The notes under the pieces: model-generated
What the model saw: the letters and a program-made list of their open reading frames with translations, nothing else
Told to the model about the DNA's origin: nothing
The model's database searches: none
Part shown: piece after piece, positions 8,532-17,380 of the stretch
How positions within the stretch are numbered: the stretch's first letter is position 1
How the letters are laid out: each line of letters starts with the position of its first letter
Origin: Telluria beijingensis
GTDB lineage: Bacteria; Pseudomonadota; Gammaproteobacteria; Burkholderiales; Burkholderiaceae_D
Reading direction: 5' to 3'
Assembly (NCBI RefSeq): GCF_030770395.1
Contig: NZ_CP132480.1
Span: 3,615,802-3,679,801 of the forward strand
Length of the DNA: 64,000 nucleotides
Position numbers and translations under genes: made by a program

Positions 8532-9458
8532 ATGAAAGTTGAGCTGGGTGATTTATCTGCGTTTGTCGCGGTGGCGCGCGCAGGAGGATTTCGCGAAGCG
8601 GCGCGCGCGACCGATAGCAGCGCTTCCGGCCTGAGCGAAGCAGTGCGGCGGCTGGAAACGCGCCTGGGCGTGCGTTTGCTCAATCGAACGACGCGCAGTG
8701 TCGTGCCGACGGAGGCCGGGCGCAGCCTGCTGCTGCGCCTCGATCCGGTATTGAGCGAGATCGATAATGCTCTCGATGTGGTCAATGGGTTCCGGGACAA
8801 GCCCACAGGAACCTTGCGCCTGAATGTATCCATGAGTGCGGCGCGGCTCGTCCTGCCGTCCATCGTGCCGCGTTTTCTTGCCGCGTATCCGGAGATTCGG
8901 CTGGAAGTCGTGGCGGATGAGACCTTTGTCGATGTGCTGGCGGCCGGGTGCGATGCGGGCATTCGCTATGAAGAGCGTCTGGAGCAGGACATGATCGCGG
9001 TGCCGATCGGTCCGCGCGTCCAGCGCATGGCGGCGGCGGCTTCGCCGGCGTTTCTCGCCAGGTGCGGCGCGCTGGAACATCCGCGTGACCTGCCGCTGGG
9101 TGCCTGTATCCGGGCGCGCTTTGCGAGCGGCGCGATGATCCACTGGCAGTTCGAGCGGGATGGCGAGGCGATCACCATCGAGCCGAATGGGCAGTTGCTG
9201 GTGCAGGTGGGCGCCGCACTGGACTTGGCTCTCGATGCTGCGGTGCAGGGACTCGGCGTCATCTATCTGTTTGAGGACTGGCTGACGCCGTACTTCGAGC
9301 GAGGGCTGTTGCAGCCGGTGCTGCAGCTGTGGTGGCCGCAGTTTTCAGGTCCCTTCCTGTATTACCCAGGTCACAGGCTGGTGCCGGCGCCGCTGCGGGC
9401 TTTTGTGGATTTCATCCGCAACGAGGGGCAGGTTGCGACGGATTCGTCACACAAATGA
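8532..9458 (+). CDS. LysR family transcriptional regulator
   Basis: A 308-residue regulator. The helix-turn-helix spans about residues 1-62 (DLSAFVAVARAGGFREAARA, then RLETRLGVRLLNRTTRSVVPTEAG). The effector-binding domain starts near residue 90 (GTLRLNVSMSAARLVLPSIVPRF), typical of the group that regulates neighbouring oxidoreductases. It is divergent from the aldo/keto reductase. In the 99-nt gap an inverted GTGTG-N16-CACAC (8484-8509) could be the operator (weak). Its stop lies 11 nt before the -35 of an rRNA-type promoter. Confidence 0.93.
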   Translation: MKVELGDLSAFVAVARAGGFREAARATDSSASGLSEAVRRLETRLGVRLLNRTTRSVVPTEAGRSLLLRLDPVLSEIDNALDVVNGFRDKPTGTLRLNVSMSAARLVLPSIVPRFLAAYPEIRLEVVADETFVDVLAAGCDAGIRYEERLEQDMIAVPIGPRVQRMAAAASPAFLARCGALEHPRDLPLGACIRARFASGAMIHWQFERDGEAITIEPNGQLLVQVGAALDLALDAAVQGLGVIYLFEDWLTPYFERGLLQPVLQLWWPQFSGPFLYYPGHRLVPAPLRAFVDFIRNEGQVATDSSHK

Positions 9459-9469
9459 AAAATAAGGTG

Positions 9470-9498
9470 TTGACGAAGCTCAGCAGCACCGGCATAAT
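9470..9498 (+). promoter_or_regulatory. rRNA operon promoter (sigma-70)
   Basis: The -35 is TTGACG (9470-9475) and the -10 is CATAAT (9493-9498), with a 17-nt spacer. An A-rich stretch just upstream could be an UP element. What follows is a canonical rRNA leader, so this is read as an rRNA P1 promoter. Confidence 0.85.
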
Positions 9499-9764
9499 CT
9501 CATTCCTCTGCTGCTGACGAACAAAACGATTCGAAGCAACGCAGCAGATGAAGCAGTGCCGAATAAAGTTCTTTAAAAATTAACAGTCGATAAGTGTGGG
9601 CGTTTGATGAAGGTGCCAAGAACTTCGGTTCTTGATTACTTAAAATATCAAATGTTCACAAAAAGTATTAACGTTGCTTCAGCAATGAAGTGACGGTCAG
9701 TATTTTGAGTGAGCGACTCGGCTAGCAATAGTCGATGACTCGAAAGAGTCAACAAACAGAGATT
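9499..9764 (+). other. rRNA operon leader with boxA-like antitermination region
   Basis: A non-coding leader of about 265 nt. GTTCTTTAAAAATTAACAG (9568-9586) is the boxA-containing sequence typical of betaproteobacterial rRNA leaders. CAAGAAC-TTCG-GTTCTTG (9617-9634) is a UUCG-loop hairpin. The leader ends with sequence leading directly into the 16S 5' end. No protein gene is visible here. Confidence 0.85.
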
Positions 9765-9828
9765 GAACTGAAGAGTTTGATCCTGGCTCAGATTGAACGC
9801 TGGCGGCATGCTTTACACATGCAAGTCG
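9765..9828 (+). rRNA. 16S rRNA 5' fragment (first ~64 nt only)
   Basis: AAGAGTTTGATCCTGGCTCA through GCATGCTTTACACATGCAAG, ending GTCG, is the start of a betaproteobacterial 16S gene. In intact genes the next bases are AACGG; here the sequence switches at about 9829 to Rhs coding sequence in one step. No further 16S, 23S or spacer tRNA follows. Either the rRNA operon was cut by a rearrangement or two repeats were joined by the assembler. Confidence 0.93.
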
Positions 9829-11581
9829 GCTGCTGCTCGACGGGCAAGAGCTTGTTTCCTTCGAGCGTGACGCGCTGTATCGGGAAACCGGCCGCACTCA
9901 GGCCAACGGCCTGTTGCAAACGATGAAGTACGATCCGGCTGGCCGCCTGATTGAACAACAACTTGGCGCCATCGCGCAGACAGGCCAGACGAACCGACAG
10001 GTTCAACGCGACACCTACCGTCCCGACCTTCAGGTCGGCATGCGAGCCGCGATCCTGCGGCGCTACAGCTATGACCCGTCCGGCCAACTAACCAGCGTCG
10101 AAGACAACCGGCGCGGCCGCATCGAATACCGTTACGACCCGATTGGACGGCTGCTGGCGGCGAGCAGCGTACTGGGCCATGAAACCTTCGCCTTCGATCC
10201 AGCCGGCAACATCCAGGTAGCCGCGACCACGCAGTACGAGCCTACTACCTCTCGTGTACAGCTGCCAAAGCTGCTGAACAACCTGCTCAAGGAGTATGCC
10301 GGTGTCAGCTACAGCTACGATGACCGCGGCAATGTCGTGAAACGTAGCCAAGACGGCTTACATTCCGAGTATGAATGGGATGCGTTCAATCGGATGACCC
10401 GTGCAACGACTTGGCAGGGCTTCACCACCTTTGCCTACGATCCACTGGGGCGACGAATCGTCAAACACAGCAAAGCAGATGGAGAAACTCTACTGAGGAA
10501 CACAACCCAGACCATGTACGGCTGGGATGGCGACACGCTAGCGTGGGAAAGCAGCGTGCACGGGGGCCATGCTGCGATGGAACGGGCGGTGCACTATGTA
10601 TACGAACGCAATAGCTTTGTGCCGCTAATTCAGGCCACCCAAAGCCGCATGATCCAGTTGGCGCCCACTACCGACGTTAAGGCGCTAATGGTGGGCAACG
10701 GCGGCAAGTATGATCCTGCGCTCGATCCGCTATGGAACGGTGAGCGCGAGCAGAAAGCTGAGCCGTTTGGTAAAGATGAGATCTCTTTTTTTCAGTGTGA
10801 TCATCTGGGTACGCCGCAGGAGGTAACAGATTGCAATGGAAAGGTAGCATGGTCGGCTCAGTATAAAGCTTGGGGGGAGGCAAAAGAGGCAATCAGCGAG
10901 ACGGCACTCAAGACCGGGAAACGTAATCCAATTCGGTTTCAAGGGCAATACTTTGACGAGGAAACGGAACTACATTATAACCGCCATCGATATTACGACC
11001 CAGTTAGCGGCCGCTTTATATGCAAGGATCCGATCGGATTGTTAGGCGGTTTTAATACTCATGCATATGCGCCGAACCCCGTTCAATGGGTTGACCCGCT
11101 GGGATTGGCCCCAAAGAAAAAAGATTCTATTAATAATGGCTGTGCCAACTGCGATCCATGCCAAGGTCGTAATCCCGCCGCAATCGCGCGGTCTTGGCAA
11201 GGCCGTGAACCTTACGATGGCGTCGATAGTTATATCAATGTCGTCGTGAAAGAGGGAACTGTACTCTACACGCTTTATCCACACGGAGACGCACCAGGAA
11301 ATTACTTGGTGAAATCCAATGTAGTGCGAGGCGCCCACACTGCTAGGCAGTACAATGACGCTGTGCAGGTTGCTCACAAGGAAAATTGGAAAAGCCGCGA
11401 CGCGAGGCCTATGCGCACCAAAGTTCACGGTTATGCTCTTACCAAGGATACCTGCATGGCAGTTAGTATTGCAAAAAACAATCCAAAACTAGGAAAGGGT
11501 GGCGCCAAACAATATTTCATAGAAAATAGAGATAAGCCTAACCTTTTAGATACAGGACGAATTATTGCTTATGGAAGTTAA
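9829..11581 (+). pseudogene. 5'-truncated Rhs protein with C-terminal toxin-like domain
   Basis: The Rhs reading frame is open from about 9797 inside the 16S stub to the stop at 11581, and Rhs-like sequence starts right at the junction (LLLDGQELVSFERDALYRETG). The only usable start downstream is a TTG at 9914 without a ribosome site. YD repeats follow (KYDPAGRL, YSYDPSGQL, YRYDPIGRLLA, FAYDPLGRR), then the conserved core end (FFQCDHLGTPQEV, RYYDPVSGRF, DPIGLLGG, QWVDPLGLA). After the core comes an AT-richer tail of about 157 residues (from about 11111) that I do not recognise, in the place of polymorphic Rhs toxins. The N-terminal ~two thirds of a normal Rhs protein is missing. Confidence 0.85.
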
Positions 11582-11583
11582 GA

Positions 11584-12042
11584 ATGCAAACCATTAAATT
11601 AGACTTGGAACATGGATCGGTTTTTGTTGATTCATTACCTATAAAAGTTGACGAAGACGGAATTCTCGCTGGATCTATCTTAGGATTATGTTCACCACCA
11701 ATTGATACCGACACGGGAAGCACACAATATCGCTTGCTGAGAAAAGTAAGTATTTTCGGAAAACCCGCCAGTGTCGTGATCGAAATCGGCGCTGGAAGAG
11801 TATGTGCCATAGCTTTCTTATTTGATCTGATCGAGTTCTTCGAATCCAGCGTTCTAGAATCAAAGATATTAAAAGCATGTGAGAAATCTTTAAATGCTAG
11901 TTTTATTAGCAATCATCCAAGCACTGCTTTTCTTGACATCTACGAATGGGGGAAGCTAACGTTTTTTTATGATGCCAAGCAAGGAGATCTGAGCTTGGAT
12001 ATTACTTTCCATAAAACTCAAAGGAATCCAATTAGTACCTAA
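11584..12042 (+). CDS. candidate immunity protein to the Rhs toxin tail
   Basis: A 152-residue acidic soluble protein starting 2 nt after the Rhs stop. It is AT-rich compared with the window and has no signal peptide or membrane segment. Position directly behind an Rhs C-terminal tail is the standard place for the cognate immunity gene. I do not recognise its family. Segments such as KVSIFGKPASVVIEIGAG suggest a beta-rich fold. The function is inferred from position only. Confidence 0.7.
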   Translation: MQTIKLDLEHGSVFVDSLPIKVDEDGILAGSILGLCSPPIDTDTGSTQYRLLRKVSIFGKPASVVIEIGAGRVCAIAFLFDLIEFFESSVLESKILKACEKSLNASFISNHPSTAFLDIYEWGKLTFFYDAKQGDLSLDITFHKTQRNPIST

Positions 12043-12396
12043 AGCGTAATAAACATAAACTAATATCCCTAATTGGACTTGCGGAAAAATGAATCAATCT
12101 TAGCATCAAAATAATACTCACTTATTCTTGTTATGAAGACATAAGCTCTCTCGCCGAAGAGGTGCACTTAGTACCTTTTTGAAGTCCAAGCACGGGCGCT
12201 CGACAGAAAGGTTGGGGAGAATTTAGTATTCAGCAAGCACTGGCAATAAAAATCTTGCGCTTTATTGAAAATAGCGAAGACCAAAACCGGCGGTTCCTCC
12301 CACCAGTCCAACTGCCGTTAGTGACAGAGTACCCAGTTGCATCCGAACCAGACGGCTACTGATCTACGCACATCATCAATTCCATTGGAGAGAGAA
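12043..12396 (+). other. AT-rich intergenic stretch with a gene remnant
   Basis: This 354-nt stretch separates the immunity gene from the PAAR gene. It is AT-rich in its first half and holds the remnant described at 12183-12362. The PAAR ribosome site (GGAGAG) lies at its end. No promoter with confident boxes was found. Confidence 0.5.
12183..12362 (+). pseudogene. possible C-terminal gene remnant
   Basis: A 59-codon open stretch directly follows an in-frame TGA (12180-12182) and ends 34 nt before the PAAR start. It reads like a protein C-terminus: GWGEFSIQQALAIKILRFIE, then FLPPVQLPLVTEYPVASEPD. It has no ATG or GTG early in the frame. In the same frame before the TGA is SSLAEEVHLVPF. This pattern fits a decayed gene that once preceded the PAAR gene, but chance is possible. 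The family is not recognised. Confidence 0.35.
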
Positions 12397-12675
12397 ATGT
12401 CATTGAAGATTATTACAGTCGGAGACAAAACCAACCATGGCGGTATAGTTATCAGCGGCTCGCCCGACCACGACATCAGGGGAAAAGCAGTCGCTCGACT
12501 AGGTGACAAAGTTGACTGTCCGCAGCCCTATCCCGGCGGCAAACCGCACGGCGTAAATAAAATCATTACGGGCCACGACACACTCACGGTTAACGGAGTT
12601 CCTGTTGCAGTAGAGGGATGCATGACGGAATGCGGGTGCGCGCTGATCGGCAGCATGCCTGCAACGGCGGACTGA
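12397..12675 (+). CDS. PAAR domain protein
   Basis: A 92-residue protein that is essentially one PAAR domain: ITVGDKTNHGGIVISGSP, KAVARLGDKVDCPQPYPGG, HDTLTVNGVPVAVEGCMTECGCALIG. PAAR proteins form the sharp tip of the type VI secretion spike and carry effectors such as Rhs toxins. A GGAGAG site precedes the ATG; a reading from 12337 adds 20 unconserved residues and is not preferred. It lies near the Rhs fragment but has no type VI structural genes beside it, so it is an orphan tip. Confidence 0.92.
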   Translation: MSLKIITVGDKTNHGGIVISGSPDHDIRGKAVARLGDKVDCPQPYPGGKPHGVNKIITGHDTLTVNGVPVAVEGCMTECGCALIGSMPATAD

Positions 12676-12702
12676 AGACCTTCTGAAGTCGTGATGCGTC
12701 GA

Positions 12703-13797
12703 TTAAGGAATATGTCCCGACGCGACATCCTCGTCATGCTTGACGATCGGATCTTCAGTCCCGGTCCACTCGCTCATCAGGGAATAGCCAACCGCCAGCA
12801 ACACCGGCCCGATGAACATCCCGACAAACCCAAAGGCAATCACCCCACCCAACACCCCAAGCAGGGTAAGCAAAAACGGCAAGCTGCTACCGCGGCTGAT
12901 CAGCATCGGCCGCACTACATTGTCGACACCGCTGATCAGGACCGTGCCCCAGATCGCCATGAAAATCGCCCACCCAGTCTCGCCATGGGCGAACAGCCAG
13001 ATAGTCGCCCCACCCCACACCAGCGGCGGCCCAAGCGGGATCAACGAAGTTAAAAACACCAGCACCGACAACAATGGCACTGCCGGCACCCCAGCAATCG
13101 CAAACCCGACCGCCGCCACCAGCGCCTGGGCCAGGGCAGTGCCCAATAAGCCATACATCACGCCGCGCACGGTCTGCCCAACCGTGGCCTGGATCGATTC
13201 GGCGCCCTCGCCCATCACCTTGCGCATCGTCACCGCGATCACGGCCAGCAGCGCATTGCCGTCGCGGTACAGGAAGAAGCTGACGAAGGCCGCCAGGCTC
13301 ATCTGCACGACGCCGGTGCCGAGCATGATCCCGCCTGCCACCAGCCAGTGGCGCGCCGGTTCCAGCATGCGCTGGGCCAGGGCCAGCATCTGTTCGCGGC
13401 TGGCGATCAGCTCGTTCAGGTAGTCGACCAGCGTGGACCCGATCAGGGGGATGTTGGCCAGCCAGGCCGGCGGCGCCAGTTCGCGGTGCTCGATCAGGAG
13501 GCGCAGTTCCCCGAATCCGCGCGCCACGTCGTCGGCCAGGTTGTAGGCCACCATCGACAGCGGGATGATGAACAGCAGGGTCAGGGTGAGCGTCATCGTC
13601 AGCGCCGCAACGGTGCGCTGGCCACGGCATCGCTCCAGCAGGCGCAGGTACAGGGGCCAGGTCGAGATGGCGACCGCGGCGGCGAACAGGATCGCCGGCA
13701 GGAAGGGGCGCAGGACGTAGAGACAGCCCAGCGTCAGCAGGACGACGATCGCGATGCGGGTGTAGTTCCTGCCAGGGCGTGCTTCCATGCGGTTCAT
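12703..13797 (-). CDS. AI-2E family transporter (YdiK/PerM-like)
   Basis: A 364-residue membrane protein with about eight hydrophobic segments. It shows the family's central soluble loop (residues ~90-150) and the C-terminal block LTSLIPLGPPLVWGGATIWL, GTVLISGVDNVVRPMLISRG and FIGPVLLAVGYSL. The AI-2E exporter family includes TqsA and several exporters of unknown substrate; the sequence alone cannot say which compound. It is a single gene convergent with the PAAR gene, with 27 nt between them. Confidence 0.93.
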   Translation of the reverse strand: MNRMEARPGRNYTRIAIVVLLTLGCLYVLRPFLPAILFAAAVAISTWPLYLRLLERCRGQRTVAALTMTLTLTLLFIIPLSMVAYNLADDVARGFGELRLLIEHRELAPPAWLANIPLIGSTLVDYLNELIASREQMLALAQRMLEPARHWLVAGGIMLGTGVVQMSLAAFVSFFLYRDGNALLAVIAVTMRKVMGEGAESIQATVGQTVRGVMYGLLGTALAQALVAAVGFAIAGVPAVPLLSVLVFLTSLIPLGPPLVWGGATIWLFAHGETGWAIFMAIWGTVLISGVDNVVRPMLISRGSSLPFLLTLLGVLGGVIAFGFVGMFIGPVLLAVGYSLMSEWTGTEDPIVKHDEDVASGHIP

Positions 13798-13831
13798 GAG
13801 CGGATAATGTTTACGCCATCTTAGCAGCTAC

Positions 13832-13892
13832 ACAAGGCACGTCGCGTCCCTGCAATGCAATGACCAGACAGCCGCTATGCGACATGCCTTGT
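13832..13892. repeat. inverted repeat between divergent genes
   Basis: ACAAGGCA-C-GTCGC (13832-13845) and GCGAC-A-TGCCTTGT (13879-13892) are inverted arms of 14 nt with one mismatch, separated by 33 nt. They lie between the transporter and the gene at 13973. They could be a regulatory or repetitive palindrome; no function is known. Confidence 0.5.
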
Positions 13893-13972
13893 CGCCGACC
13901 CGAATAGACTTTCCGCTAATAAAGGATACATACTGCTCATCCTTCCTACCACGATAAATATCGGAGAAGTTC

Positions 13973-14716
13973 TTGCACCGACTTTTGGAACAATATACCC
14001 ACATCCTTGGCAGGATGAACCGAGAAAGCTTTCCACTGGAAGACGATCGCTACTCGGGCGTTTTCTTGCCTGTTGCTTTCGGCGACTACTGGACGAGTGA
14101 CTTCCGGGTGATGCACGTGGGGCGAGAGACCGCAGGATGGAATACCAGGACCGGCCGCAACAGGCTCGAGCGCATCTTCGCCGCCAACCAGGCTGGCGAT
14201 ACGCGGCACATTGTCGAGGAAGCGGTGACCAGATATCGCCAGCATCTGCCAATTCAGCCTGATGGCAAGGTGACGATGACGACCAGGAGCCGTTTCAAGC
14301 AATACTATTTTCGGCTCGCAAAGGAATTGGGCGTAACGCCCACCTCGCTCATCTATGCCAACGTATTCGCATGGGATTACGCTGGCAAATCGCCGCTTGA
14401 TCGTCCGGCGCAGGAACTGGCGCCTGTCAGCGCCGTCTCCTTGGAGTTGCTTGCAACGCAAATTCGATTTTTCAAACCCGACGCCATCGTGTTTTCGACA
14501 GGTCGGCACGGCATCGACCATCGTCTCAAACAATTATTTGAAACGTATTTCGACGGCTACCAGACTGTCAGCAGGGAGCCCGGCAAGATGTGGGAATTCC
14601 GGGCAGGACAGATAACCTGCTTCCGCATCGCCCACCCGCGGGCGCTGCGAGGCCATCAGCAGTACCGGACGGACGTCATCCAGCGGCTGAAGGACATCCG
14701 AGCCGAACGTTCATAG
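13973..14716 (+). CDS. unrecognised protein, possibly uracil-DNA glycosylase-like fold
   Basis: A 247-residue soluble protein. The motif VMHVGRETAGWN (about residue 46) and a later block FFKPDAIVFSTGRHGIDHRL recall the two ends of the uracil-DNA glycosylase-like fold, where similar proteins of unknown function start with a VGQET-type motif. This is a weak resemblance from memory, and the active residues cannot be confirmed. The start is a TTG at 13973 with GGAGAAG five nt upstream; the next in-frame ATG is at codon 15. Its end overlaps the convergent SCO gene by 6 nt. Confidence 0.7.
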   Translation: MHRLLEQYTHILGRMNRESFPLEDDRYSGVFLPVAFGDYWTSDFRVMHVGRETAGWNTRTGRNRLERIFAANQAGDTRHIVEEAVTRYRQHLPIQPDGKVTMTTRSRFKQYYFRLAKELGVTPTSLIYANVFAWDYAGKSPLDRPAQELAPVSAVSLELLATQIRFFKPDAIVFSTGRHGIDHRLKQLFETYFDGYQTVSREPGKMWEFRAGQITCFRIAHPRALRGHQQYRTDVIQRLKDIRAERS

Positions 14717-15301
14717 CAGCTGGCGCAGGTCGTGCGCGATCAGCGCCGGCCCCTGTCCGTGGCGCACGAACAGGCGCAGGTGGCCCTGCTTGTCGAACAC
14801 GAAGCTGCCGGCGGTGTGGTCCACCGTGTAGCTGGCCGGGTCGGCGCCCGGCACCTTGGCATAGTAGACCTTGAATTCCTTGGCCACCTTCGCGGTCGCG
14901 GCAGCATCGCCGTACAGGCCGACGAAGCGCTGGTCGAAGGCCGGCACGTAGTGCGACAGCAGCTCTTGCGTGTCGCGCTCGGGGTCGACCGTGATGAACA
15001 GTACCTGCACGTCGCTGCTCGACGGCCCCAGCTCCTTCATCACGGTGGCCATCTCGGACATCGTGGTCGGGCACACGTCGGGGCACTGGGTGTAGCCGAA
15101 GAAGATCACCACCACCTTGCCCTTGTAGTCGGCCAGGGTGCGCGGCTTGCCGGTATGGTCGGTCAGCGCGAAGCCCTTGGCGTAGTCGACACCGGTGACG
15201 TCGGTGTTGTGGAAGGCCAGCGGCTTCTCGCCCAGCTTGTCGCAACCGGCAGCCAGCAGCGCCACGGCGGAGAACCCCAACACACCCAAGAGCTTTTTCA
15301 T
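14711..15301 (-). CDS. SCO1/SenC family copper chaperone
   Basis: A 196-residue lipoprotein-like or membrane-tethered protein (N-terminal VALLAAGCDKLG, lipobox AAGC with Cys at residue 20). The thioredoxin-fold domain carries the copper-binding CxxxC in GYTQCPDVCPTTMSE and a distal His in DHTAGSF. SCO proteins deliver copper to the CuA site of cytochrome oxidase subunit II. It is the last gene of the oxidase cluster, immediately after the heme O synthase gene, which fits that role. Confidence 0.94.
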   Translation of the reverse strand: MKKLLGVLGFSAVALLAAGCDKLGEKPLAFHNTDVTGVDYAKGFALTDHTGKPRTLADYKGKVVVIFFGYTQCPDVCPTTMSEMATVMKELGPSSSDVQVLFITVDPERDTQELLSHYVPAFDQRFVGLYGDAAATAKVAKEFKVYYAKVPGADPASYTVDHTAGSFVFDKQGHLRLFVRHGQGPALIAHDLRQLL

Positions 15302-15302
15302 G

Positions 15303-16196
15303 TCAGAACCTGAAGTAATGGTCGATCAACAGGGCCGCGAACAGCAGCGACAGGTAGACAATCGACCAGGTGAAGGTCTTGCGCGCCGCCATGTCGCTGT
15401 AGTGGCGGTGCACCCGCCACGAGTGGCGCAGGAAGACGGCGTTGAGCGGAATCGCCGCCGCCAGGTAGATCAGGCCGCTCATGCCGACCGCGAACGGCAG
15501 CAGGGTGGTCGCGGCCAGGCCGATCGTGTACAGCCACACCTGCAGGCCGGTGAACTGCATGCCGTGGGTGACCGGCAGCATCGGCAGGCCGGAGCGGGCG
15601 TAGTCGTCGCGCCGGTACATGGCCAGCACCCAGAAATGCGGCGGGGTCCACATGAAGATGATCAGGACCAGCAGCCAGGCTTCCATCGGCACCTCGTTGG
15701 CGACGGCCGCCCAGCCCAGGGCCGGCGGCATGGCGCCCGACAGGCCGCCGATCACGATGTTCTGCGACGTGTTCGGCTTGAGCAGTAAGGTATAGATGAA
15801 GGCATAGCCGACGAAGGTGACGAAGGTCAGCCACATGGTCAGCGGATTGACGAAGGCGTACAGGATGTACATGCCGAGGCCGCCGAGCAGGATCGAGAAG
15901 GTCACCGTCTGCGTGGTGCTCAGTTCGCCGGAGGCGGTGGCGCGGCGCGCGGTGCGGGCCATACGCGCATCGATCTCGGCCTCGACCAGGCAGTTGACCG
16001 CGAAGGCGGCGGCGGCCAGCAGCCAGATGCCGGCCGTGCCGGCGACCAGGGTCTGCCATCCCGGGAAGCCGTCGGTGGCGAGGAACATCCCGATCACGGC
16101 GCAGAACACCGCCAGCTGCGTCACGCGCGGCTTGGTCAGGGTCCAGTATTGCGAGAACCGGCTCGGGGGTTTATGGATGGCGGTCTGGGTTGTCAT
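15303..16196 (-). CDS. cyoE: protoheme IX farnesyltransferase (heme O synthase)
   Basis: A 297-residue UbiA-type prenyltransferase with seven to nine membrane helices. It converts heme B to heme O by adding a farnesyl group. The first active-site motif is [19 protein letters not shown] (about residues 60-78) and the second half contains [19 protein letters not shown], characteristic of CyoE/CtaB. Its start overlaps the heme A synthase gene by 4 nt and it ends 1 nt before the SCO gene, so heme O to heme A conversion and CuA loading are co-expressed with the oxidase. Confidence 0.97.
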   Translation of the reverse strand: MTTQTAIHKPPSRFSQYWTLTKPRVTQLAVFCAVIGMFLATDGFPGWQTLVAGTAGIWLLAAAAFAVNCLVEAEIDARMARTARRATASGELSTTQTVTFSILLGGLGMYILYAFVNPLTMWLTFVTFVGYAFIYTLLLKPNTSQNIVIGGLSGAMPPALGWAAVANEVPMEAWLLVLIIFMWTPPHFWVLAMYRRDDYARSGLPMLPVTHGMQFTGLQVWLYTIGLAATTLLPFAVGMSGLIYLAAAIPLNAVFLRHSWRVHRHYSDMAARKTFTWSIVYLSLLFAALLIDHYFRF

Positions 16197-17353
16197 CTGG
16201 GGGTGGACTCTGGCGACGCGGCCGCCGGCGCAGGAACGGCGCGGGCCGCGTCGAGTTGGAACTTCACCCGGTAGTTTAACATGGTCACCAGGATGACCAG
16301 CAGGGCCGCCCCGGCGTTATGCATGACCGCGATCGCCAGCGGGAAGTCGAAGTACACGGTGGCGATACCGGTGAACAGCTGCACGACCATCACCAGCAGC
16401 AGCAGGCGCGCGGTCTTGCCCACTTCAGGCAAATGCCAGGCGCGCCAGGCCGCCAGGCCCAGCACCAGTACCACCGCCAGTGCGAACGCCCGGTGCACCC
16501 AGTGGATCGCCACCAGGGCCGAGAACGGCAAATAATGGCCTTCCTTCGTCATGCCCAGCTCGCGCCACAGGTGGAAACCGTGCTCGAAGTCGAGGTCCGG
16601 CACCAGCGCCCCCTGGCACAGCGGGAAGGTATCGCAGGCCATGGTGGCGTAGTTGGTGCTTACCCACCCGCCGAGCGCGATCTGCGCCACCAGCACCACG
16701 GCCGCCAGCAGCGACAGGATGCGCAGGCCGCGCAGGCGCCGCACCAGGTCCAGCCCGCGCGCCAGCAGCGGCGGTTTCAATAGATAGTCTTCGCGGCAAC
16801 CCATCCAGACCAGCATCGCCAGCAGCATCATGCCCAGCAACAGGTGGATGGTGACGATCACCGGCTGCAGCTTGAGGGTGACGGTCCAGGCGCCGAAAGC
16901 GCCCTGCACCAGCACCGACACCAGCAGCGCCAGCGGCATGGCCGGCTTGAACACTTCGTTGTGGGTCCGGCGCCATTGCTTGATCGAGGTGAACAGCAGC
17001 GCCAGGATCAGGGCGCCGATGCCCATCGCCAGGTAGCGGTGGATCATCTCGATCCAGGCCTTGGCCACCGTGACCGGGCCGGTCGGCATCGCCGCCTCGG
17101 CGGCGGCGATGTGTTCGTGGGCCAGGAAGGGATTGGCTTCGCCATAGCAGCCCGGCCAGTCCGGGCAGCCCAGGCCCGAATCGGTCAGGCGGGTGAAGCC
17201 GCCGAACACGATCAGGTCGAAGGTGAGGAAGACCATCACCCAGACCAGCTTGCGGTATTTATTGGGGTCGGCCGACATCCAGACGATGGACAGCGGCAGG
17301 CTCGCGACCAGTACGCCCATCAGGAGCAGGTGAAGCAGTGAAGACAGTTCCAT
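16193..17353 (-). CDS. ctaA: heme A synthase (COX15/CtaA)
   Basis: A 386-residue inner-membrane protein with eight helices in two related halves. It oxidises heme O to heme A. Features seen are [21 protein letters not shown] near residue 51, the His-containing helix in [12 protein letters not shown] (about residue 103), and [17 protein letters not shown] in the second half. The CPDWPGC cysteine pair and the second-half DTFPLCQG match type 1 COX15. It is in the oxidase operon, overlapping cyoE by 4 nt. Confidence 0.96.
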   Translation of the reverse strand: MELSSLLHLLLMGVLVASLPLSIVWMSADPNKYRKLVWVMVFLTFDLIVFGGFTRLTDSGLGCPDWPGCYGEANPFLAHEHIAAAEAAMPTGPVTVAKAWIEMIHRYLAMGIGALILALLFTSIKQWRRTHNEVFKPAMPLALLVSVLVQGAFGAWTVTLKLQPVIVTIHLLLGMMLLAMLVWMGCREDYLLKPPLLARGLDLVRRLRGLRILSLLAAVVLVAQIALGGWVSTNYATMACDTFPLCQGALVPDLDFEHGFHLWRELGMTKEGHYLPFSALVAIHWVHRAFALAVVLVLGLAAWRAWHLPEVGKTARLLLLVMVVQLFTGIATVYFDFPLAIAVMHNAGAALLVILVTMLNYRVKFQLDAARAVPAPAAASPESTPR

Positions 17354-17380
17354 GTAGTGCTTATTCTGTTACGTGGTGGT

